Below are positions 55,454-64,000 of a stretch of 64,000 nucleotides of DNA, in pieces. The position numbers were made by a program, and so were the translations under genes. A model generated the notes under the pieces. It had not been told where the DNA came from. It worked only from the letters and a program-made list of their open reading frames with translations, and did not search any database. Numbering within the stretch: the stretch's first letter is position 1; every line of letters starts with the position of its first letter. Source of the DNA: Oikopleura dioica (Eukaryota; Chordata; Appendicularia; Copelata; Oikopleuridae); assembly GCA_907165135.1 (NCBI GenBank), contig OU015569.1, positions 5,766,001-5,830,000 of the forward strand, in the 5' to 3' direction.

Positions 55454-55830
55454 ATGTCGAGCAAAATAATGTTATAAATCTAGATGTTATTCACAAAGAC
55501 CGTGAATTGAACTTCTGTTTAGCATTTACACCCATGGACAGCAACAAGGAACGACGATTAATGTTATCCAACAACAGCCACTGGGGTTTGACCAGGAACG
55601 ACATTCAGATGGTAAATTTTAATTTGTCAAGATACTCTATGATTTGGAAATCTCTAGGCGAATGGAAAACTGGACTCTGCGAATGCAGCGACAGTGCGAC
55701 TTGCTGGCAGGCAACTTGTTGCTGGTCAAAGCTGAGAAAAATCATCACGAATGATTTGGGAAAGAAAGCGTTCAACCGACGAGAGAAATGTCTCAAATGT
55801 CCATGCGTACGAAAAGAAACTCAAATTTAG
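55454..55830 (+). CDS. PLAC8-type cysteine-rich protein, short
   Basis: Three exons (55454-55470, 55523-55611, 55658-55830) total 279 nt, giving 92 residues. The product starts MSSKIIIYTHGQQQGTTINV, then GEWKTGLCECSDSATCWQAT, which matches the first half of PLAC8-domain proteins (TGLCDC ... CC). The second half of the usual domain, with its own Cys pairs, is missing; the end (CLKCPCVRKETQI) has few of the expected residues. It may be truncated, or a shortened family member. Direct sequence reading gives the frame; homology is by motif only. Confidence 0.6.
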
Positions 55831-56078
55831 ACTTAAGGGATCCTCCCCCGGAATCGCCAACCTTGACTCGAAATAACTTTCGTTTGGCATTGTGGATTTA
55901 TCTAATTCCAATTGCATATGAAAGTTTATGCCTTCATTGGAATTTGCAAGTAGCTTTAGCTTTTTTCGAAATGTCAAATCTGCAACCAGGGACTCTTGAA
56001 AAATTCGAATTTTCAGAAAACACCTTTTTGGGGTGTTTTCAAGCCGAAATAAAAATTTATTGGGCTTTTGTTTTGCTC
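55831..56078. other. Short intergenic stretch
   Basis: AT-rich sequence after the PLAC8-type gene with no clear gene. It contains GCAAGTAGCTTTAG near 55940, repeated at about 56735 beyond the next foldback block. Confidence 0.4.
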
Positions 56079-56696
56079 TTTAACCCGTTAACAGGCGCGT
56101 GGCCGTCTCACGGCCACGCGTGGAAATGAGTAGCCAATCGCATGCCCGGATTCATGATTTCACTCAATCACAGATAGGCAAAAGCGTAGGCGAAATCGAC
56201 CACCCTGTTAACGGGTTAACCCGTTAACTGGGCGCGCGATTTTATACGTTAACAGGCGCGTGGAGATCTAATCTCCACGGACGTTTTGACGATTTCTGTG
56301 AAATAGGGCTCATCTTAGCAAATTCTAAGGAAACAGCATGATTCAGAAGCGTCTGCTCTTTCATCTGATTGTTGTTTTGTTTCTATTCTTGATTGTCTAA
56401 TGGCTAAAAATCGGGGTCAAAGTTACGTCATTTTCGGCGCTGAGATTCAACAAAAGGGAAAAGGCGCACGAGTTGCATTACTCTTTCCCTTTTTTTCGCT
56501 GACTGAAGTTTTTCTTTTGCTTCTCCTGAGCAGAATTTCACGCGAAAAATTTTTCAAAATTATACGAGCGGATAGAGAATCGATTAAATTTTTCAGAAAT
56601 GAAAAAATTTTCAAAAAATAATCAGACGCGTCTATCTTATAGCGCTTCAAAGGCGCCGTGGAGATTAGATCTCCACGAGCCCGTTAACGGGTTAAA
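56079..56696. mobile_element. Nested foldback elements with GTTAAC ends
   Basis: The outer ends are TTTAACCCGTTAACAGG and its inverted form CCCGTTAACGGGTTAAA at 56680-56696. A smaller inverted pair spans 56079-56217 (CCTGTTAACGGGTTAA), so at least two units lie side by side or nested. The interior has GTGGAGATCTAATCTCCAC palindromes at about 56258 and 56658. No coding capacity; no sure target duplication. Confidence 0.6.
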
Positions 56697-57855
56697 CTTG
56701 TGGACTAGAAAGAAAGGACGCTTATCTGAATTCGCAAGTAGCTTTAGAATGATTGATGAAAAGAGAAAAAATTTTTCTAAAGAAAAACTATTCAAAGCCA
56801 TTTTTGCCAATTTTTGGCATTAAATTGCTCTCTAGCGCCGAATTATGGCCAAAAATTCTTGTGCGCTTATAATATTCTTAATCAGTACGCTCTGAGCTTT
56901 CGATAGACCCCTTATTTGTATATTTTTTACGACATTGAAAAGTCGAAAAAAATAACGATTTTCACGCTTTAGCTTACTTAGTACAAATTACATGCATTTT
57001 TGCGATTTTCAAAGGCTAAAATTTTGGGTCAAGATGCTTGTAAGGGGGGACTTTAATACATCAAAATGATCCTCAGAAGACGGGGAATCTAAATATGCCT
57101 CAAAGCGGCCCGTCATTAAGATTTGAAATTCCGGAGGGGGACCCCTTAAACAGATAAACTTTAGGTTTGTTGTGTGACTCTTTGCTGCCAGCGAGGACAA
57201 GTGCGACGAAAATACGACATCGATGGAAACAACTGCCTTGATTGCATCCTGGCTACCTGGTGTTACTGCTGCGTCCTCAATCAAATAGTTCGTCATCTTC
57301 CCGATGAAAAATACCAAGTAGAACTCAAACGCGTAGGATAATTCAATGTAACTGCTACATTCCAACGATATCCGACCTTTGATTCTTGAACTTAAGAGTA
57401 TTGGGCCAATACCACTATCACTTGCTCAAGCAAAAATCCCTATAGAAAACATAAATCATGAATACTAAACGTATAACCCATCAAAATAGTTCCTCTAATC
57501 CATCATCTTTTAACTTTACAATTAACTTGTCATTATACATATATAATATGATATATATGTCGCCTAAACAAGTCATTCGAATTTTGAATTGATGCTTCGA
57601 AAATGCTGTTAATTCTGTGAATTCCTTCTCAATCTCAACATGTATCTTCCTCTCCAAAACCCCCAATCATAATTGTACATTTGACCTTCCTGAAAACTAC
57701 GTGCCCTGCCCAATCCTTTGCAAATTTTGACTTCTGAAATGCTCTTGAAGAACGTAAAAATAAAGCACCTTTCAAATTCTATTTCATTTATCGATGATAA
57801 AGGGTATCTTTTATTGCATTAATAAAAAGCAAAAAATAATAATTAGCAACTCTAT
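56697..57855. other. Intergenic region without supported genes
   Basis: About 1.1 kb of AT-rich sequence. Two minus-strand frames (57009-57365, 57481-57666) are open, but the longer one begins at TTG and neither matches a family. The first in-frame ATG of the longer one would give 95 residues starting MTNYLIEDAAVTPGSQD. I consider these possible but unsupported. Confidence 0.35.
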
Positions 57856-58981
57856 TCATTCTTCGTCACTCGATTCGAAGGGATTTTTGAAGCTGAAAGG
57901 ATCCGCCTTGTCTCGCGTCAAAGAGTCATAACTCTCCTCTCGAGTGCATGGGTCAATAGAAGAACATTCAGATGCATTGTCAGGAATATCAGAAGTTTTG
58001 GCAGGTTTGGTAGTGCTTTCTGAGAGCGATCCCTGAGTATTGAACAGTGGCAATGAATTGTAGGAAGTGTTCGAATCGCCGTGCTCAGAGATATTGAAGC
58101 TCAATTCAGTTGATGCTTCAGAAGAAGCGGTTTGATTTTCATCATCATCGTGGGAATTAGGAGGCGAAATCTGGTTCGCCGAAAAGAGGGGTGGTGGAAT
58201 TGGAGAGGCCTTCATCTTTTTCGGCTGTACTTCTGTGTTTCGATCGTGGAAATGTGGTGGGGTAGGATTGATCTTGCTGCGATTGGCGGCTTCTTTAATT
58301 TCTGGGTCTTGACGCAAGTTCAAATAATAGCTCGATAAACTCAATCAAGTAGAGAAAAACAAAAAGTATTGAACCGTTCCTTCCTTTTCGAGATCGAAAC
58401 AATCATCATTGCTCGGGGCAAATCTTGGGAGCTGAACTTGATCCCCAATCTTCCGTTTTCTATCATCACGACTGGACGTTGGACGAGGAGTTCCGTAGCC
58501 ATTCTGCGGATAACCATTGTTCAGGGGGGAGCTTTTGGTAGATCTAGGTGGCAACAGAGGTTTGAAGGCATAGTTCAGCGTATCAGAATGATGAACTAGA
58601 GCCGGTGGGGAGTAAAACTCAGAGGGTCCAGTTGGGTTTGATGGGTCTATATTTATATTAAATCTAACTTTGATTATTATTTGATCTTGCCTGTCGGCAG
58701 TTTTGAAAGTTGTTCGTCTACTTGTAAATCGTACTTTTGAATACCAAATTCACCACCTTCGGTAATTCGGCATCTAAATTTCTGCTCAATTCGGAAGTGA
58801 TGGATTTTGTCTAAATCTTCACTGTACATCACGGCATTCTTTCCGTCGGGTTTTACTAAAATCACGTAGAATAGATTTAGAATCTTATTTAATTCTCACC
58901 ATGCATGTATCCGTCAATCCACTTTTTGGTTTGTTTCTTGTGCTTCTGAGTAGTATACAAAATCTTCCAATAAGTTTCCAT
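57856..58981 (-). CDS. DUF2439 (ZGRF1/Mte1-type) domain protein
   Basis: The start METYWKILYTTQKHKKQTKK, then VKPDGKNAVMYSEDLDKIHH, matches the DUF2439 domain at the N-terminus of ZGRF1 and yeast Mte1, factors in D-loop and replication-fork processing. The rest is Pro/Ser-rich and acidic, ending NPFESSDEE, with no helicase domain. The second intron, after LPT, has GC-AG borders. The start follows GTTATAG by one base. Confidence 0.7.
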
Positions 58982-59327
58982 TCTATAACATTACAAATTA
59001 GATACTTAGCTATTCTCTCAACGCAAAAAATACTAAAAACTGGGGTAACCTTTCTGAATTTCAAGCCTAGTATTTCTAGCGTAAACTATAATCCAAATAA
59101 CAAATGATCCAAGAATTGAAATTAACGATGAATCAGGGGGAGAAATTTTTAAATATCGAATACACTTTAGGTACAAATAAAACTATAAACGTAGACAACA
59201 AAATCGATAATGAAGAGCGTTGATCGTTTTCCATCGTCGGAAATCAACGGAAGGCCTCAAGGTGGCGCTTCCCCAAAATTTTATAAGAAGCTACGATTCA
59301 TGCCATCACTCAAAAAATCATCTCAAG
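58982..59327. promoter_or_regulatory. Divergent region before zinc-finger gene
   Basis: About 345 bp between two genes read outward, so both promoters probably lie here. An upstream frame beginning ATGAAGAGC near 59210 is out of frame with the zinc-finger protein. No element is obvious. Confidence 0.35.
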
Positions 59328-60440
59328 ATGGCTTATCAGAGACAGCTCTCTGATGTTCTCTCCACTCAAGCAGATTTAATGATGCCTCCTGCCTTTCCTT
59401 CTGTGACATACAGTCAGCTCATGCAGGTCTGAAATATTTTTAATTGCTTTTAGTCAAACTCACTGTTAAGGCGCAGAACCCTCAAATGACTACAATCATG
59501 TCATCCTACTTGATGGGGACAAATCACAATACTGACAACGGATTCCACAATGAAATGACCAACCCAGTTCCACTGCTCAATATCAAGCAGGAGCCAAATC
59601 TACGAGGGGATGTGAATGAGCACTTGAAGCGGATGGAGTCCGTTCTCGGCGGCGGAGAGATGCTTTCGAACGAGCTTGAATTCATGGAGGGTAACTTGCA
59701 TCTAGGTATGACACTCTCACAAATCAATTAATGAAAGATAAAAAATTAGAGAACGAGAACACTGCTGTTGAGATGGAAAACGATCCAAAGGGAGCTCTCC
59801 TAAGCAAAACACAGACTGATCACATGGAGCCCATTCTTGGTCTGACCAATTTCAACGCGGTCCAGCAGCAACACAAGATGGATGTGATCCCGTTTGCAAG
59901 ACCAGCGCTGACGGAGAGCGACCAGGCTCAAGTTAAGCACCCGACGAATGGAATGATTTACCAGATTAACTCCCACTTTTTAGCAACAGTGCTAGATCGC
60001 TATGGAACACAGAAAGTAATACCAGTACATCTCTTTCGCTATATTAATCCGGTTTAAGGTCCAATATCCTGCGGATTCAAAGGAAATCCTGACCAAAGTG
60101 CAAAAGTTTTGCGAAGCTCGTTCACTCGGATTCATGACTGAAAAAGATGCTCGTCAGATTGTCGACTCTGGCTACCCGATCGAGACAATCTCGACAAAAA
60201 AGACAAAATGCGACGACTCTGGGCCATTTGAGTGCCTTTTCTGCCCGCTGGTTCAGAACTGCCGCAAGTTTTTTGGGGTGAAAGAAAACCTCAAGCGGCA
60301 CTACTCGAAACATCTGCGATTCCACCGCTTTGCGTGCGGCGCACCTCAATGCTCCTATGCTAGCTACCGCGGTGATCACGTCAAAGACCACATTGAAAAG
60401 AAACACCCCAATCAAGGTGTCCTGGTTCGAAATGTCTGAT
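59328..60440 (+). CDS. C2H2 zinc-finger protein
   Basis: The chosen start MAYQRQLSDVLSTQADLMMP directly follows a TCAAG acceptor. Four exons join in frame at 59428/59489-type, 59705 and 60015-type junctions. The N-terminal part is disordered (IKQEPNLRGDVNEHLKRM looks like a sumoylation-type motif). The C-terminal part has two C2H2-like fingers, C-x2-C in FECLFCPLVQN and C-x4-C in CGAPQCSYASYRGDHVKDHI, with spaced His pairs. Probable DNA-binding protein; family not identified. Confidence 0.68.
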
Positions 60441-60995
60441 TTATATTCATATAACATATACGGTCTCTTTACCAATAAATGTCAAGAAAATAACAGTGTC
60501 TACAGTGCATCTGAGCGTTTGAAAATGAAGTGGGGTTGAGAAAGTAGCGAAGCCTGATAACTGGTAAAATGCAAGGCAAGAGTAGAGCGAATACCTCACG
60601 CATCAATACACGCAGACACTAGATAAGTGATAGTACTTTTCATGTATTTAAATTTGACAGCCTAAAAGGAAAATATTCTATTGTTTCAAGAGAGCGTGAC
60701 AAATGAGTTTCTGTTTATAGGTAAATTGATCTTGAATGAAAGATGTATAAAAACAGGTTTTCCGAAGCCTCTACCTTGAGGCTCGTCTTTTTTAATCAAA
60801 ATATAAGTAATATTATATAACATAATAATTCATATTACAGATTTGAACATACGCATTTGACACATCAAATGGGCACCGTAATTACAGACAACGATAAGAG
60901 TTTACAGTGATTATATATAAGGAACTTTAGCAGCTCAATTGAAACTGGCAACAGTTAAACCAACTCATCCCATGAGAACCGTTCAAGAGCCGATT
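60441..60995. other. Convergent intergenic region
   Basis: About 555 bp between the zinc-finger stop and the carrier stop, read toward each other. It contains AT-rich tracts and possible polyadenylation signals (AATAAA at about 60475). No gene is seen. Confidence 0.4.
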
Positions 60996-62091
60996 TTAGA
61001 CATATCCGAGAATTTTCTCCGTCGCTTGAAGCTCGTACATAACCTAAAAGCAATTTTTAATTTACGAAATAAAAGAGGAAAAACCTGAGCAGCGCCAAAT
61101 AAAACTCCAACAACAATCCCACGAGCGAGGCCACCATTGAAAAGTGCCTGGACGGCACCGATTGAGCCATTTTGTTGTCTGCCTTCCTGGATCACGGATC
61201 TAGCAGCCTCCATCCAACTATAAGTAAATTTTAACAATCAATAAGGGGCAATGCTTGTACCTAATACCACCCTGCTTTTGGATACGAGTTTTAATACAGT
61301 CCATTGGAGTCACGGTCAATGCTCCTACAAGGCCAGACAGAAGTCCGGATGCGAAATTCATCGCAAAGGTCGGGTCTTCTCCTGGATTAAGTAACCTTTT
61401 GGCCATTTGCTCACGAACGATCGCGTAGAATGGAAAATATACAGCTGAGAATGGAATGTCCCGGATCAGCGTAGCACAGAAGCCAGTGTATACACCCCGG
61501 ATCTTTCCAATCGCAGTCGCACGCCCCGCAGTTCGCTGTGCCCAGGTGACGCTCACAGGAGTTCCAGTCTACCAGCAGGATGAAACAAAAATTCTACATT
61601 GAATTTTTACCTGGCCAGCAATTTTAAACATTTCCATCGGAGATGTAACAATACATTGGCAGGTTCCAGCCGTCGCTCCAGCAATAACCTGGTTCATTAT
61701 ACTTGAATATTTTTGAGGCGCATACCTATGGCGAATTAGTTTACCTGATATTTCCGTTTTTATCAGTAAGACGGGCGCGCATTCTGTCATTGACAACGAG
61801 CTTGATCGCTTTCTCGGGCGTGATAAGTATCATATTGATTCCAATTCCACCATAAAGTCCAGTAAGACCACGCTCGGCAACAACTGCTCGATAGGCGTTG
61901 ACGAATTTGCCATGGTACTGGACTTTATTCAGTTGAAATTTCGTCTAAACATTCGTTAGATTCTTACGTCTTTACCACTCAGTGGAAATTACTTTTATTA
62001 AATCGAGGGGGAAACTTGCTCCGACACCGACGATACCAGCAAGCGCACCGTTTCCGATTTTACATAGTAGCAACTCGTTCTCAGTTGGCAT
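60996..62091 (-). CDS. Mitochondrial glutamate-type carrier (SLC25A18/22-like)
   Basis: A six-helix carrier with three repeats, each having a Px[DE]xx[KR]-type signature: SFPLDLIK, TSPMEMFK and VTPMDCIKTRIQK. GAGTCQCIVTSPMEMFKI-type and GLYKGLGATLLRD-type blocks (here YTGFCATLIRDIPFSAVYFP) resemble SLC25A22. The start MPTENELLLCKIGNGALAG follows TTTTAAG by one base. Substrate is inferred from subfamily resemblance only. Exons are joined by short introns. Confidence 0.78.
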
Positions 62092-62310
62092 TCTTAAAAT
62101 AACGAGAGTCAAATTAATGGTTAGAAAAGCGTCAGTCCCTGGCATTATAGACTTATACACATATATAAAAGTGAAACATTGAAACTTAAATTGAACTGAA
62201 GTAAAAATCGATGTCAACGCTCGCTAATCAACAATACAAGCGCCAATAATCAGGCAGGCAGCTATTGAGAGTGAATTTCCTAATTTCGATCCAACTGTCG
62301 TTCTTTTCAT

Positions 62311-63560
62311 CTATTCTTCTTTTCTTGTCCTCCGTCGTCGAGTTTTCTGACTTAATTGTGAATCCTTCTTTTTCTCTTGCTCTTCTTCCTCGGCGGGCGT
62401 GTCTACTTTCTGCAAACATTGATATAGATACAAAATAGGTAAATTTGCTTTCTTACTTTATGTTGGCCGCTGACGGGTTTGCGCGGCGAGATGCAATCGG
62501 ACACAAAGACGAGAACGGCACCCAAAAAGAGCCCAGTTATGATTGTGCACACTTTGTTTGAGTGTTTAACTTGGAGTCCCTGATTTCATCAAGTAATTAC
62601 CTCCATAAATGATGTAGCTGACGAGGTCGCTGAAACCCATTTCCTTCGTGAGATAATCGTGCGTTATTTGCATGTAGGAGGAAAAGATGAAAAGCCAGGA
62701 GATGAGCGACATAGTTATGCTATTTGGCTGCCGGTACCAGGGCAATGGATCGTACTGTTCGTACTTTTTCTCGCTGACGTAATCATGAAGGGCGTCAAAA
62801 TTGCGACCTTAAGAAAGCCGTAGCAAAATTTTATCTATCTCGAACTGACCTTCGTCGTATTTTGTGCAGATTCCATCCAAGCAGTGGTAAACAGTAGGAA
62901 GCGATGTAATCACAAATCGTCCGGCGAGACTGTGGTTGTGGGTAATATCCACGTTACCAACTTTTATGCCTTAAAACTTCATTGAAGCAAAACTCTTAAA
63001 TAACCGAAATCGGTTGACTCGACAGAATTCAAAATCAAAGACACGAGTGCTCGAATGCCTCAATTTGGAGACTACTTTTTCTCGAGGAAACCCATGATCC
63101 CAATGTTTTTGTGGGAGTGTCTCTGAATTGATTCCGTTGCTTTGGCATATTCACTATTTTCACAGGAGTATTTTTTACGCTTGTTTACACAAAGTTATCC
63201 ATTTCAAAATTAGAAGAAAAATGCGACTTGGATGTGGTGTCGACATGACTGTGGTATTCTAGTTTGATCTAGTCATGATATGGTCAGATAATTGTGGGAG
63301 GACAAAGTGTAATTTGAGACACGGCTCTTTTGCCGCCATGAACTTTTGTGTCAATCAGGCGGCTCCTGAAATCACATACCGAGTTCTGGAGCATATTCGC
63401 CCAACTTATTCCACTCGTTCTCGAATCGCTGACACGCTGGACACCAAGGAGCGGAGAATTCGATCATCCACTCTCCCTGCAAAGTTTGCCGCCAATTCGA
63501 ATCTGTCACATCGATTACGGCGCTGGCGACGGCACCAGCAATCAGCAGAAAGGGAATCAT
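62311..63560 (-). CDS. TMX1: Thioredoxin-related transmembrane protein 1 (TMX1-like)
   Basis: The thioredoxin active site reads APWCPACQ (CPAC, as in TMX1) in an ER-facing domain after a signal peptide (MIPFLLIAGAVASAVI). Later blocks include RFVITSLPTVYHCLDG and a membrane helix near SYIIYGG. The acidic cytosolic tail ends RTRKEE. The correct 3' frame gives KVDTPAEEEEQEKKKDSQL to a stop at 62311. An intron of about 413 bp (63385-62971) separates the active-site exon from the next one. Confidence 0.82.
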
Positions 63561-63794
63561 TCTAGAGCCAAGGAACTCAGAGTTGGCGAAGCTTTTTTTG
63601 TCCACGCAAAGTTGCAGCGAAAGACTTTTTCGTCGGCCTAATGATTCACTAAAGCTACAATCGCCAAAACGAAATAAAAATCAACACCCCTGATTCGGAA
63701 AAGTATTCTCTCAATTTCTTAAGTTACACATGGGCCAAAAATTTATTACAAATATCCGTTGAAAAATCATAGATGATTGAGAAGGGCAGTAAAA

Positions 63795-64000
63795 TTAGTC
63801 CGAGTCCTCTGCGAGGACAGTCTGGCGACTTTGGAATGAGTATTGAGAAGCTGTATCTTCCATTTCTGAATCCATCATTCGGCCTCCGACATTTCGTTTA
63901 ATGCCGTAAAGAGAAGCGTCATTTGTTGAATCGTCGCTAAAAACGTAAATATAAAACAGTGATGTTTTAACTACTACCTGTCGGAGCTATCGCCGAAAAG
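63795..64000 (-). CDS. C-terminal part of an unrecognised gene
   Basis: A short exon ending LFGDSSDS at the window edge joins, across a 39-41 bp GT-AG intron, to the last exon DDSTNDASLYGIKRNVGGRM ... AEDSD, with the stop at 63795. The product is acidic and Ser-rich. The upstream part is off the window, so no family can be named. Confidence 0.5.

Noticed and set aside
55937-56752. GCAAGTAGCTTTAG repeat as a target duplication of an 800-bp element
   Set aside because: The match is about 19 bp with mismatches and the neighbouring sequences do not look like element ends.
57009-57365. 118-codon minus-strand gene
   Set aside because: Starts at TTG and has no recognised features; the ATG version of 95 codons has no splice or homology support.
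62971-63385. Hidden element in the long TMX1 intron
   Set aside because: The 413-bp intron shows only weak GTGGGAG/ATTTGAGACAC similarity and no clear inverted ends.

Overview
The window is eukaryotic nuclear DNA from a very compact animal genome, most likely an appendicularian tunicate (Oikopleura or a close relative). Many proteins are recognisable chordate orthologues. Introns are mostly about 40-50 bp. Start codons usually follow a polypyrimidine-AG acceptor by 0-15 bases, often as AG|A-ATG, the pattern expected where a spliced leader is trans-spliced. Genes run head-to-tail with very short gaps. A few introns look like GC-AG or GA-AG. All gene models below come from reading frames, splice motifs and remembered family sequences; no search was run.

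Layout. From 1 to about 54.7 kb almost everything lies on the minus strand, so transcription runs from high to low coordinates: MADD, an NSP-family SH2 adaptor, MINDY, a Golgi-type coiled-coil protein, SPT4, VPS52, GEN1, a zinc-finger protein, GINS4/SLD5, a DNAJA chaperone, pICln, a TEX10/Ipi1-like protein, an unknown protein, DTD2, ERCC3/XPB, basigin, CCDC148, OSTC, FAM98, a coiled-coil protein, NUDT21, eIF3D, an SLC35F transporter, a small basic protein, an RRM-RS-TatD fusion, NUP62, the Rieske protein, a LETMD1-like protein, PINX1 and a partial gene. Gaps of 30-60 bp (TEX10-like/unknown, GEN1/zinc finger, NUDT21/eIF3D, PINX1/partial gene) suggest operons. From 54.7 kb the organisation loosens: a PLAC8-type gene and a zinc-finger gene lie on the plus strand, and a DUF2439 gene, a mitochondrial glutamate-type carrier, TMX1 and a partial gene on the minus strand.

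Functions are mainly housekeeping: mRNA 3' processing and translation (NUDT21, eIF3D), DNA repair and replication (XPB, GEN1, GINS4), respiration, N-glycosylation and vesicle traffic. They do not form a single pathway.

The most unusual content is mobile DNA and its relation to introns. There is a 688-bp retroelement of TRIM form whose two identical 196-bp long terminal repeats each contain a tRNA-like unit with pol III box motifs. A terminal-inverted-repeat family (ends CTAGGTCTAGGAT, 8-bp target duplications) has one copy that appears to split a CCDC148 exon and another inside a VPS52 intron. A hAT-like transposase gene lies antisense inside a DTD2 intron that best fits GA-AG borders, and carries a small foldback element in one of its own introns. 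Another element coincides with an SLC35F intron. Two short antisense reading frames sit inside introns of ERCC3 and MINDY. A TatD-like enzyme is fused to RRM and RS domains and has lost two expected metal ligands.
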